A program made the position numbers and the translations under genes. Under the pieces are notes generated by a model, which was given only the letters and a program-made list of their open reading frames with translations, was not told the DNA's origin and made no database searches. Below are positions 1 to 7,691 of a stretch of 64,000 bases of DNA, piece after piece. How positions within the stretch are numbered: the first letter of the stretch is position 1; every line of letters begins with the position of its first letter. The stretch is from Photobacterium aphoticum (GTDB taxonomy: Bacteria > Pseudomonadota > Gammaproteobacteria > Enterobacterales > Vibrionaceae). The DNA lies in NCBI RefSeq assembly GCF_001029435.1, contig NZ_LDOV01000037.1:62001-126000 (forward strand), given 5' to 3'.

Positions 1-588
1 CAAGTCAGGCAAGAACGTCCAGTAGTGGTTGAGCGTGTAATGGCTGGGTGATTGCACGATCAGCTTGTTTTGGGTTTCTTTGATCAACATACCAAGGTAG
101 CCATCTTCCAGCGCACAACTCAAGCTGTGGCCGCAGCAACGTACTGTGATGTGGGCACCGGCTGCTGCTGTTTGCTCTAGTAACCTTTGTAGCTTACGAG
201 GCAAGGTGATCGGGATCGGGCGAGGTTGACGCCAAAAGGCCATGCTGGATAAACGGGATGGTTTGATATCGTAGAAATTGGTGGTCAGCACAAGGTGGCG
301 TTGGTGTTTCGCGATAAGGGTTGTAATCGTCTCTAAAGAAAAAATGACCTGCCCACCCAAAGTCGGGTCAGGCAGGTGCAGGAAAACGGTATCGCAGTCG
401 GCAATGAGTTCGTCCAAAAAGTCCACATCCTCGGCACAAATTTCTGCCAAGGTGAGGTTGGGCGTGATCTCAATAGGTTGACAGGGGTCATCAAGGGTCG
501 CCGTGACTTGCCAGTTGTATTTGGCCAAGTTTTTACACAGCAAGGAGCCCATTTCATGCTCAATTCCCAAAACTAAGGCTTTTTTCAT
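1..588 (-). CDS. Rossmann-like NAD(P)-binding protein, partial (N-terminal 196 residues)
   Basis: An open frame runs from an ATG at 588 (minus strand) through the left edge with no stop, so 196 N-terminal residues are visible and the C-terminus lies outside the window. The protein starts MKKALVLGIEHEMGSLLC, a beta strand followed by a glycine-containing turn and helix as in Rossmann dinucleotide-binding folds. Further strands follow (VTATLDD, CDTVFLHLPD, HLVLTTNFYDI), a pattern like SDR or NAD-dependent epimerase proteins. The GxxxxG spacing is not the textbook GxxGxxG, so cofactor binding is inferred. It is divergent from the LysR gene starting at 690, sharing a promoter region of about 100 bases, so that regulator may control it. 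The exact family is not recognised. Confidence 0.6.
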   Translation of the reverse strand, partial: MKKALVLGIEHEMGSLLCKNLAKYNWQVTATLDDPCQPIEITPNLTLAEICAEDVDFLDELIADCDTVFLHLPDPTLGGQVIFSLETITTLIAKHQRHLVLTTNFYDIKPSRLSSMAFWRQPRPIPITLPRKLQRLLEQTAAAGAHITVRCCGHSLSCALEDGYLGMLIKETQNKLIVQSPSHYTLNHYWTFLPDL

Positions 589-689
589 AATTACCCTCAA
601 CCTTGCGATTCAATTCAAATCATTACCCAGAAGTTAAGGTTTTTTTGTCGGTATAGTAAACAGACAAATTGGCATAGTGGTATTTGATA

Positions 690-1604
690 ATGCATAGCAT
701 GGAATGGGATAGCATTCGGATCTTTCTCGCCGTGGTGGAATCGGGCAGTATGTCGGCGGCTGCGCAGGGGTTGGGAATGTCGCAACCGACGGTGAGCCGA
801 CAAATTTCCGCCCTCGAAGATCGGGTTGGATTTAACCTGTTTGATCGTTCATGCAATGGGCTGCGACTGACTGTCATGGGAGAAGGGTTACTGGAGTCAG
901 CCCAGCAGACCGCCCGTGGGGTCGAAGGCTTCATGCGCAAGGTGAACGCCTGTAACGATCAGCATGAAGGGCATGTGCGTCTCGCAGCCAGTGAAGTGGC
1001 GGGTTTTTTCTATTTGCCGCAGGCGCTGAAGGCGTTTAATGATGCCTTTCCGCATATTGAAGTGGAAGTGTTGGTGAATAACCAAAATGTGAATTTGAAT
1101 AAGCGGGAAGCTGATATTTTGATCTCCCGTTACCGTCCCACACAGCCGGATCTGGTGGTGAGCTATTTGTACCAGCATGAGGTGGGCTTTTTTGCCCATC
1201 AGGATTATTTGGCAGAGCGGGGCATGCCTAAGTCGCTGGCGCACATGCACAGCCGTGATTATCAAATCGTTGGCTTTGATCAGTCTGATATTTATTCGCG
1301 CACGGCGGCGCAAATTGGTGAGCCGGTCAGTAAATCGCAATTTCCCTTCCGCACAGACAGTTACATGATGCAACTCGAGTTGGTTCGCGCCAGAGCGGGC
1401 ATTGCCGCGATGTACAAAGAAGTGGCAGGGCGTCATCCCGAATTAGTGCCGTTGTTCCCGGATACCCCTATTCCGCCGGCACAATGGTGGTTGATCTGTC
1501 ACCGTGATGTGCATGTGAATCCGCGCATTCGCCATTTGATGGTGTTTTTGAGCCGTTGGTTTGAAGCATTAACGGTGGATGAGTTGCCCGTGACGACCCT
1601 CTGA
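690..1604 (+). CDS. LysR family transcriptional regulator
   Basis: About 304 residues, normal for LysR proteins. The N-terminus carries the winged helix-turn-helix (about residues 4-63 of this start: DSIRIFLAVVESGSMSAAA, then SQPTVSRQISALE), followed by the periplasmic-binding-like effector domain from about residue 90. Starts at 690 (ATG) and 699 (ATG, giving MEWDSIRIF) are both possible; a TTG at 684 is also in frame, and none has a clear ribosome binding site. LysR regulators commonly control the divergent neighbour, here the Rossmann-like gene ending off the left edge. The inducer cannot be told from sequence. Confidence 0.93.
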   Translation: MHSMEWDSIRIFLAVVESGSMSAAAQGLGMSQPTVSRQISALEDRVGFNLFDRSCNGLRLTVMGEGLLESAQQTARGVEGFMRKVNACNDQHEGHVRLAASEVAGFFYLPQALKAFNDAFPHIEVEVLVNNQNVNLNKREADILISRYRPTQPDLVVSYLYQHEVGFFAHQDYLAERGMPKSLAHMHSRDYQIVGFDQSDIYSRTAAQIGEPVSKSQFPFRTDSYMMQLELVRARAGIAAMYKEVAGRHPELVPLFPDTPIPPAQWWLICHRDVHVNPRIRHLMVFLSRWFEALTVDELPVTTL

Positions 1605-2115
1605 CGGCGGTGATATCTCTGCCATTTTGTCTGTTTGTGGATGGATGCTTCACTTTTTCCTGCCTGTTTCCCTTCTTGCTGCCACACGGTGTGTCTGGCA
1701 GCGAGCACGCGCATCGCGTGCCATACTGTATAGAACCGTAAAATAGAATAACTATTTACCTATTATCAATGGGTTAAGTCTTGCTCCGGTACCTGGGTGA
1801 CATACATGCACTATTTTGTGTGTTTTGTTGAACACATATCAAAAACGTTACAAAGAAAAGGGCGTATTGGTGGAAAAATCAACAAGGGAAAACGTTTTCG
1901 GTGGCTTAAACTTGATCTGAACCAGTGAAATTTCAATTTTTTTCAAAATACTCGAAACAAAAGTTGAGTTATTCAAAAAAAATTGAATAATGTAATCAAA
2001 AGATAAAATGCTGAGAAAATGCTGCTCCACACATTTTCCTCCGCAATGAACCCCTAAGACGTGTTACGTGACATCCGGTGTCCCGTGTGTCCTCAAATAA
2101 TCTGATGAGATAACC
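1605..2115. other. Intergenic region, AT-rich upstream region of ackA
   Basis: No gene is seen. An imperfect hairpin (CTGCCA near 1679 with TGGCAG near 1694, loop containing CACACGGTGTG) lies behind the LysR gene, without a U-tract. From about 1740 to 2040 the DNA is strongly AT-rich with A and T runs, as in the leader of a highly expressed gene. The acetate kinase ATG follows at 2116. Confidence 0.5.
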
Positions 2116-3309
2116 ATGAGCAACTCTCTAGTACTTGTAATCAACTCTGGCAGTTCTTCACTGAAGTTTGCACTGATCGATACCGTTAGCGGTGAAGCGA
2201 CCCTTAGCGGTTTGGGCGAATGTTTCGGCCTACCTGAAGCGGTAGTGAGCTGGAAAATCGACGGTGAAAAACATGAGTACAAATTGGATGATTCTGGCAA
2301 CCACCACCAGCAAGCGGTTGACCGTATCGTTCTTCTGCTAGAAGAGCAGGGTATCAAGCAAGACATCGTGGCAATTGGTCACCGTGTGGTTCACGGCGGT
2401 GAGAAATTCACTAAGACAGTGAAAGTTGACGAAAACGTGCTGAGCGAAATTGAAGCGTTGAGCGATCTTGCTCCGCTACACAACCCTGCACACGTTATCG
2501 GTATGCGTGCCGCGATGAAGGCATTCCCAACACTGTCTCAGTACGCGGTATTTGATACAGCGTTCCACCAGACCATGCCAGCAAAAGCATACACCGGTGC
2601 TATCTCTCAGAAACTGTACACTGACTACGGTATCCGTCGTTACGGTTTCCACGGTACAAGCCATTACTTCGTGAGCCGTGAAGCAGCGAAAATGGTGAAC
2701 AAGCCAGTAGAAGAGAGCAACTTCATCTCTGTTCACCTGGGTAACGGCGCATCAGTATGTGCGATTAAGAACGGTAAGAGTGTCGATACGAGCATGGGCT
2801 TCACCCCACTTGCAGGCCTGATGATGGGTACGCGTTGTGGTGACCTTGACCCAAGTATCATCGAATTCCTACTGAAGAAAGGCTGGTCACAGCAAGAAGT
2901 GTTTGACGAGCTGAACAAGAAATCGGGTCTGTTGGGCGTATCTGGCCTAACCAGTGACTGTCGTGGCATCATCGAAGCGATGGAAAACGGCCACGAAGGC
3001 GCAACGCTAGCGTTTGAACTGTTCTGCTACCGTGTAGCGAAATACATCGGTTCTTACATGGTGGCGCTAGATGAACTAGACGCAATCATCTTCACAGCAG
3101 GTATCGGTGAGAACTCTCAGCCAATCCGTAGCAAGATCCTAGAAAACCTGAAGATCTTCGGCTACCGCGAAGATGAAGCGGCGAACGCTGCTGCACGCTT
3201 TGGTAACCGTGGCGTGATCACACAGCCAAACTCACCTGTTGCGATGGTGATCCCAACGAATGAAGAGTGGGTTATCGCGAAAGAATCGATGGAGCTGCTA
3301 CACGCTTAA
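2116..3309 (+). CDS. ackA: Acetate kinase
   Basis: 397 residues, full length for acetate kinases (ASKHA superfamily). It interconverts acetyl phosphate plus ADP and acetate plus ATP in the cytoplasm. Visible signatures are the N-terminal VLVINSGSSSLKFAL phosphate-binding motif (residues 5-19), AIGHRVVHGGEKF near residue 90, RRYGFHGTSHYFV near 175 and the FTAGIGENS motif near 320. Codon use is strongly biased to GGT, CGT and CTA, as in highly expressed genes. No pta gene follows: a terminator sits right behind the stop, so this is a stand-alone copy, unlike the usual ackA-pta operon. Vibrios often carry a second such gene; which paralogue this is remains inference. Confidence 0.98.
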   Translation: MSNSLVLVINSGSSSLKFALIDTVSGEATLSGLGECFGLPEAVVSWKIDGEKHEYKLDDSGNHHQQAVDRIVLLLEEQGIKQDIVAIGHRVVHGGEKFTKTVKVDENVLSEIEALSDLAPLHNPAHVIGMRAAMKAFPTLSQYAVFDTAFHQTMPAKAYTGAISQKLYTDYGIRRYGFHGTSHYFVSREAAKMVNKPVEESNFISVHLGNGASVCAIKNGKSVDTSMGFTPLAGLMMGTRCGDLDPSIIEFLLKKGWSQQEVFDELNKKSGLLGVSGLTSDCRGIIEAMENGHEGATLAFELFCYRVAKYIGSYMVALDELDAIIFTAGIGENSQPIRSKILENLKIFGYREDEAANAAARFGNRGVITQPNSPVAMVIPTNEEWVIAKESMELLHA

Positions 3310-3333
3310 TGCGTCGTACTGATTCCTGAATAC

Positions 3334-3366
3334 AAAAAACCGCCGGCTTTGCTGGCGGTTTTTTTA
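3334..3366 (+). terminator. Rho-independent terminator of ackA
   Basis: AACCGCC (3338-3344) pairs with GGCGGTT (3354-3360), the stem continuing inwards around a TTT loop, with a T-run at 3359-3365. It sits 25 bases behind the acetate kinase stop. Confidence 0.93.
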
Positions 3367-3528
3367 TGCCTGTGATTTGTTGCTGTTTGGGTTACGAGGG
3401 CACTGTTGTCTGTGTCTGTAGGATGCAAAGGGCAGGGACGGTGCGCCGGAAGAATAAGAAAGCAGGAGCAGAATGCAGAAGAGAGAGGAAAGACACGGCC
3501 ACGAGGCGCAGCCGTGAAGAGTAAGCCG

Positions 3529-4125
3529 TTACTCGCACAGATCCAGTTCGTTGTGGATCAGTACCACACACTGGGATGCGAACAACATTTTAGGCCCTAG
3601 GCTGATTTTGATTGCCCCAAGGCGTTTTAGGCTGTTCATGCTTTTCTTTGGCATTGGGATGTGATCGGTCAGCAAGAAGCAGCAGTTGCCTTCAAATTCC
3701 TGACGACGGATCGACTCGCCTTTTTTATCCATCATGTAGATTTGATAATCGTCAGCCAATTCCACCACCAACTTTTCAAAGCTGATCGTGCGCACGGTAA
3801 TGCCCGGTTCAACCTGGCGCGTTTGCTCTTTACCCATGCCGACAGACATATCCAGCGCACGGACCACTTTTTCAAGCAGCGCTTGCTCATGGAAGCCGCC
3901 CACATTGGTCAAATCATTGGCCGTGAATGTGATGGTGCGGGAGTAGTCCTGAGTACTTTCTAGCACCAGGTGTACCACCACATCTTCGCGGTGTGATTGG
4001 GCCACGAAAATGGTGTTCATCAGGGTGTGTGCCAGGATTTCCGTGTGGGCCTCTTGGCCGACAGAAGCGAGAAGTTGCTGGCTGTTCGTCGGGGCCGAAC
4101 GGGCTCGTAAAACAAAAGCGCGCAT
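3529..4125 (-). CDS. TrmY-like SPOUT methyltransferase (putative pseudouridine methyltransferase)
   Basis: 198 residues, matching the bacterial group of the TrmY/DUF358 SPOUT methyltransferase family. Archaeal TrmY makes N1-methylpseudouridine at tRNA position 54 using S-adenosylmethionine; the role of the gammaproteobacterial relatives is unproven. Features seen are the start MRAFVLRARSAPTNSQQ, HTLMNTIFVAQSHREDVVVHLVLE (strand plus RNA-facing loop), and the C-terminal CCFLLTDHIPMP and KISLGPKMLFASQCVVLIHNELD stretch that forms the knotted SAM site in this family. It is a single-gene unit on the minus strand. No partner pseudouridine synthase is nearby. Confidence 0.85.
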   Translation of the reverse strand: MRAFVLRARSAPTNSQQLLASVGQEAHTEILAHTLMNTIFVAQSHREDVVVHLVLESTQDYSRTITFTANDLTNVGGFHEQALLEKVVRALDMSVGMGKEQTRQVEPGITVRTISFEKLVVELADDYQIYMMDKKGESIRRQEFEGNCCFLLTDHIPMPKKSMNSLKRLGAIKISLGPKMLFASQCVVLIHNELDLCE

Positions 4126-4640
4126 AGGGGGATCCTACTGGTATCAATGTGACTCATAACATCGAGGAGCGTGTACGGCCCTCGAAAAGGGCGTCATTAT
4201 CCCAGTTTTACAGCGTTATGTAACGGGAATTATGTCTCACGGCCTGACAGAATAGCTTCCTGTGTAATCTTTAAAAAATAGTTGAATGTTTTACCGAGGT
4301 GATTGATCGGAATTTGAGAGGTTGGATCAATTATCACGCAGTGCGGTGGCGCATGAGCGAGTGTGATACAGGCTGTCCCCAAGGGCGTGACAAACATGGA
4401 CAGAACGTGGATACATAAAAATGCATTGTGCGATTTATTTTTCAGGGATTTATGCGTAGATCTTACATTGTATGAGTTTGTAAAGGGGTAAATGGTGTCC
4501 TTTTAGGCAAAATTCAACTTTGATGATTAAAATCAAATAAAGTGTAGGTCATTCAAAAAGTTTTTGCGTTACTAAAATATTGTGATAAATTAAACACAGA
4601 TTTGAGAGACACAAATCATACGCATTTAGCGACTGTCCTT
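4126..4640. other. Intergenic region, no gene seen
   Basis: AT-rich DNA between the TrmY-like gene and the GGA-rich RNA candidate. A TGTGA followed by ACACA near 4581-4598 loosely resembles a CRP half-site pair, but its spacing is off and it is not called. Confidence 0.4.
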
Positions 4641-4788
4641 TTTGTAGGAAGGAGAGTGGCAAAGATGACGGGAGCGGAGTGGAACACGCTGTCGACATCT
4701 GCTGGGGGCACCCAGCCTATCCTGCTTGGAACCCAGGATTTTTACGGAACGGGAAACGGCCCTGAGCATCTGCTCAGGGCCGTTTTTT
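4640..4788 (+). ncRNA. Candidate GGA-rich small RNA (CsrA/RsmA-sponge-like)
   Basis: This non-coding stretch ends in a very strong terminator and holds nine GGA triplets in about 108 bases (4647, 4651, 4671, 4676, 4681, 4728, 4736, 4746, 4752). Two hairpins are clear: GCTGGG/CCCAGC at 4701-4716 with loop GGCA, and ATCCTG/CAGGAT at 4719-4739 whose nine-base loop contains TTGGAA. GGA in hairpin loops and linkers is the known binding signature of CsrA/RsmA proteins, which CsrB, RsmY and RsmZ RNAs sequester. The only open frame across it (from 4602) has no protein-like features. No promoter is called, so the 5' end is a guess. It could instead be an unrelated small RNA. Confidence 0.42.
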
Positions 4789-4790
4789 CA
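4754..4790 (+). terminator. Strong Rho-independent terminator
   Basis: ACGGCCCTGAGCA (4756-4768) pairs with TGCTCAGGGCCGT (4771-4783), followed by six T residues. It ends the plus-strand RNA candidate and may also stop the DUF2799 gene arriving from the other strand, where the T-run is only three bases. Confidence 0.92.
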
Positions 4791-4806
4791 TGGGTAAAAT
4801 TCATCG

Positions 4807-5193
4807 TTACTCATCATTTGGCCAAAGTTGGTCAGAATGGGTGAGGAAATATTGGTAGCCGGCTTCCCAACCTTGTAATGCTAGCGTTTCATGGGGTGTG
4901 TTTTTACATTGGCCGATATAGGCCACCCCGTCTTTACCGTGTTCATAGGTCTTGTATGGCGTGCAATAGTGCTCAATGCCGTATTGATAGCCCTGATGGT
5001 ATTTGGCCTTTTCATCTGCCGTGAGAGGATGGAGCGCATCAAGGGCGGCATCACTTCTCGCAAAGCGCCCCTTCATACCGTCCTGGTAGCCTAATTGCTC
5101 CCAATGGTTTTGTTGTGCCAGTTTGGCGTCATTCGATAACCCTGAGCAGGCACTGAGTAAGCCTGCAAGTACCAGTGAAACCAGCCGTTTCAT
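4807..5193 (-). CDS. DUF2799 family lipoprotein
   Basis: 128 residues. A lipoprotein signal peptide with lipobox LLSAC puts the modified cysteine at residue 16, so the mature protein is probably anchored in the outer membrane facing the periplasm. The remainder has repeated YQxGxxG-like segments (LGYQDGMKGRF, YHQGYQYGIEHYC, GWEAGYQYF) typical of DUF2799 lipoproteins; E. coli YfiL is a known member with no firm function. Two further cysteines (CTPYK, GQCKN) could form a disulfide. It is monocistronic and convergent with the RNA candidate's terminator. The function is unknown. Confidence 0.82.
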   Translation of the reverse strand: MKRLVSLVLAGLLSACSGLSNDAKLAQQNHWEQLGYQDGMKGRFARSDAALDALHPLTADEKAKYHQGYQYGIEHYCTPYKTYEHGKDGVAYIGQCKNTPHETLALQGWEAGYQYFLTHSDQLWPNDE

Positions 5194-5325
5194 TCATCAC
5201 CTCCGTTTACTGTGTCAACGTTAGCTTAGGAGAGAAATCAGTACCTTGCAGGCGGCGTTGTGTGCTTATTTTCAGCTAAAACGGTGTTTTAACTAAAACG
5301 TGGGTGGATGACCCTTTTGTATTGC

Positions 5326-6300
5326 TCAGGGCTGTTTCTTGGGTTCAAGTACGCGATCAGGCCCCGCACTGGGCCAGTACATGCCGATATAGTTCCAGCC
5401 TACCCACAGCACCAAGCCTGTTGCCACAATCAGTTCAAAGATCCCCAAGCGCTCCAGCCATGCCCATTGTGGGTAGGCGGTGTTGAGCCATTGCGTTAAG
5501 CGTTCAAGCGCGACCGCGCTGATCACCGAAGGAAACGTCACCGCTGCCAGTGACGGTTGAAAACGCTGTTTAAGTAAATTGAAATAGCAAAGATAAACCA
5601 AAATCGTCATGGTAATGCCGACCCCGGCCAGAGCGCCGGTGAGTACCGGATCGGGTTGATCTACATTCACCAGATAGGCGGTGAGCGACAAATTTACCGG
5701 TGCCGCCATGATGGCCAGTGTCGGGCGTGCTGGACGAGGCAGGCGCCCGGCAAAGCACAAGCGATAGAGCACCACGGGCAACATTAAAAAGTAGATGGTG
5801 ATGCACAAATCGGTCATGGCGAGCGAGAAAGCATGGTGCCCCAGTTGTGGACCGGCCAATGTGCCGCTGATCGCCCCTACCGGGTACAGAAACCAACTCG
5901 GATACAAATGGGTCAGACGCAAGTGTTTGCACTGGTGGTAAAAGAAGAAACACATCATAGAGAGGTGCAGCATCAAAGCGGGGTACCACAGCAGCTTGGC
6001 CATCGGCACATGGATCACCGACAGGTAGTCGGCCAGTACCAATAGTGCCATCGACATGGGTGCCATCAGGCTGCCATGCAGCGGGTGGCGCAAGTCCTGA
6101 ATAAAACGCGCCGGGTTTAGTGCGTATTTCAGCAAAACCGGCGTCAGCAATCCTGCCCCGATGGCGGCACACACGCCGCGTACCCAGCCAGCGGCCTCCG
6201 GATAAAAGAGGGACCAGGCCAATCCTGTACCTGTCGTGGCCAGTGCGAGTGCCGCTTGGCCCGTGGGAATATGAAGTAGCGAGTTAGCTAACGCCTTCAT
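5326..6300 (-). CDS. TDT family (TehA/SLAC1-type) transporter
   Basis: 324 residues from the ATG at 6300; an upstream in-frame start at 6384 would add 28 residues that lack transporter character. About ten hydrophobic segments are visible, which fits the tellurite-resistance/dicarboxylate transporter (TDT) fold of E. coli TehA and plant SLAC1, inner-membrane channels for small anions. It begins MKALANSLLHIPTGQAALAL, and the PTGQAALAL/GTGLAW region resembles the first helix of the family. The substrate cannot be predicted. A weak AAGG lies about 15 bases upstream of the chosen start. No TehB gene is adjacent. Confidence 0.82.
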   Translation of the reverse strand: MKALANSLLHIPTGQAALALATTGTGLAWSLFYPEAAGWVRGVCAAIGAGLLTPVLLKYALNPARFIQDLRHPLHGSLMAPMSMALLVLADYLSVIHVPMAKLLWYPALMLHLSMMCFFFYHQCKHLRLTHLYPSWFLYPVGAISGTLAGPQLGHHAFSLAMTDLCITIYFLMLPVVLYRLCFAGRLPRPARPTLAIMAAPVNLSLTAYLVNVDQPDPVLTGALAGVGITMTILVYLCYFNLLKQRFQPSLAAVTFPSVISAVALERLTQWLNTAYPQWAWLERLGIFELIVATGLVLWVGWNYIGMYWPSAGPDRVLEPKKQP

Positions 6301-6516
6301 GTAAATCAACAACCTTGTAAATAGCAAAATGACGATAGAAATGGGGCCGCCTGTACGGCGACTGGGCGGTGGCATAGTGTACACCAGTGTATCGATAGAC
6401 GGTTATTCCTGAGGATGCAAAACGGGAATGTGATAGGGGTCAACGGATAGCAAAAAGGCGAAAATATATCGGGGTTTCAAGTTGCGAAATGGGGCATTTG
6501 GATCCATAGTTATTTT
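6301..6516. other. Intergenic region upstream of the structured RNA
   Basis: No gene is seen. It contains the divergent 5' flank of the TDT transporter gene and, at its right end, a candidate sigma-70 promoter pointing into the structured RNA stretch. Confidence 0.4.
6482..6510 (+). promoter_or_regulatory. Candidate sigma-70 promoter for the structured RNA
   Basis: TTGCGA (6482-6487) and CATAGT (6505-6510) are separated by 17 bases, each matching four of six consensus positions. Transcription from here would begin near 6517, just before the first paired segment of the RNA candidate. Confidence 0.35.
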
Positions 6517-6972
6517 GTGACCTGTTAGTGAGCGGTACGAATACAAGCTTAGGGAGGAAAGAGCTGTTTTAATCTAGCTCAAGGGAACAGGGAACTGGTT
6601 GATGTGAATCAACCCTCACTAGGCAAAAAGCAATAGGCAACATCGCAACATTGATAGATGCAACAATGCTACAAGCTACATTGATAACGTAACATCTGCC
6701 TAGTTACAATTTGGATAGCAACACACACTAAGTCGATACTTCTTCGCCAAATTAGAGCGATGTCCGATTTAAAACAGTGACTGTATCGGACACGGCATAC
6801 TCAACGTAATGAGTGGCGAAGCCAAAGTAACATCTGTGACACCGGCGAGTAACAGCAACATTCGTTACTCTGTTCGCAAACGCTCGATACTGACTTGACG
6901 AGTCAGCATGAGCACAGAAAAAGATAGATATTAATCAAGCCGCGCTGCAATGGTGCGGCTTTTCTGTGTGTG
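6517..6972 (+). ncRNA. Candidate large structured RNA (about 450 nt), unassigned family
   Basis: This has no coding potential but a dense series of perfect helices: GAGCT 6561-6565/6576-6580; GGTTGAT 6597-6603/6608-6614 closing a GTGA tetraloop; ACTAGGCA 6618-6625/TGCCTAGT 6697-6704; CTTCGCCA 6742-6749/TGGCGAAG 6814-6821 enclosing TGTCCGAT 6761-6768/ATCGGACA 6785-6792 and CTCA 6800-6803/TGAG 6810-6813 (a three-way junction); GAGTAAC 6847-6853/GTTACTC 6864-6870; GCTC plus CTGACT 6882-6895/AGTCAG plus GAGC 6901-6913; and a terminator-like AAGCCGC 6937-6943/GCGGCTT 6955-6961. Loops and linkers repeatedly carry CAACAT or TAACAT. It is not RNase P RNA, tmRNA, 6S or SRP RNA by their conserved motifs. 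Both ends are inferred. Confidence 0.52.
6937..6968 (+). terminator. Terminator-like hairpin at the end of the structured RNA
   Basis: AAGCCGC (6937-6943) pairs with GCGGCTT (6955-6961), followed by TTCTGTG. An outer helix CACAGAAAA (6913-6921)/TTTTCTGTG (6960-6968) can extend it. The T-run is short, so termination may be incomplete. Confidence 0.5.
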
Positions 6973-7357
6973 CGGCACCGTGCGTTGGCCGAGCATGTGG
7001 AATGACCGCCTGAACAGGCGGTTAGAGGGGAATATCCCAAGCCGCCAGTGCCGATCACCGCGCTTGAAAATGGCGTTTTAACACGGCGAGATATGTATGA
7101 TGAAAAGGGCGAAAGTCAACGTTGTGCCAATAAAATGAAATAAGGCTTTACATTCAGTCAAAAAGACGTAATATCGCCAACGCTCTGTAGTAAAAATTAT
7201 TAATGAAACATCAAGTCAAAGAAAAGCCCTCAGATACTGCTTCGTAACTGTTGTTGTCCTCAGTGTTTCCCTTGCTTTATCGTAACATTCAATAATGTTG
7301 TTTCAGTGCATCACAAATTGTGAATTTATCTAACATACATTTATTAAGGGACACATC
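6973..7357. other. Intergenic and leader region of the cold-shock gene
   Basis: A perfect hairpin ACCGCCT/AGGCGGT with loop GAAC lies at 7005-7022, without a U-tract. The last 160 bases before the cold-shock ATG are AT-rich and may be the long 5' leader usual for cspA-type mRNAs. No open frame is convincing. Confidence 0.4.
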
Positions 7358-7567
7358 ATGTCTAAGTCAACTGGTATCGTAAAGTGGTTTAACGAAGAGA
7401 AAGGTTTTGGTTTCATTTGTCAAGACAACGGCGGCGCTGACGTATTCGTTCACTTCCGTGCAATCGCTTCTGAAGGCTTCAAAACTCTAGCTGAAGGCCA
7501 GAAAGTATCTTTCGACATCGAAGATGGTCAGAAAGGTCCTCAGGCTGCTAACGTAGTTAAGCTATAA
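7358..7567 (+). CDS. cspA: Cold-shock protein (CspA family)
   Basis: 69 residues, one cold-shock domain. The RNA-binding motifs are intact: RNP1 KGFGFI (residues 15-20) and RNP2 VFVHF (residues 29-33), with the opening [11 protein letters not shown] typical of the family. Such proteins bind single-stranded RNA/DNA and melt mRNA structure, often as cold-induced RNA chaperones. The gene is preceded by AAGGGAC at good ribosome-binding distance and by an AT-rich leader, and is followed by a strong terminator. Codon use is that of a highly expressed gene. Whether this copy is the cold-induced one cannot be told from sequence; the symbol denotes the family. Confidence 0.97.
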   Translation: MSKSTGIVKWFNEEKGFGFICQDNGGADVFVHFRAIASEGFKTLAEGQKVSFDIEDGQKGPQAANVVKL

Positions 7568-7612
7568 TTTTATTATAGTGCTCAGCGTCTATCTTCTAGG
7601 TAGGTGCTAAAA

Positions 7613-7648
7613 GAAAGGCCAAGTTTATCAATAGCTTGGCCTTTTTTG
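7613..7648 (+). terminator. Rho-independent terminator of the cold-shock gene
   Basis: AAGGCCAAG (7615-7623) pairs with CTTGGCCTT (7635-7643), followed by a T-run to 7647. Confidence 0.93.
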
Positions 7649-7691
7649 TATCTGCTATTTGGGGTGTCTACCCCCATGCATGTCTCATGCT

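Noticed and set aside
3406..3528. GGA-containing stretch behind the ackA terminator as a second CsrA-type RNA
   Set aside because: Several GGA triplets are present, but no hairpins or terminator; the stretch runs straight into the TrmY-like gene.
4578..4600. Possible CRP site (TGTGA...ACACA)
   Set aside because: The half-sites are not in the right spacing and the second half lacks the TCACA core.
4602..4844. 80-codon plus-strand frame over the GGA-rich locus
   Set aside because: It runs through the strong terminator hairpin and has no ribosome binding site or protein-like composition.
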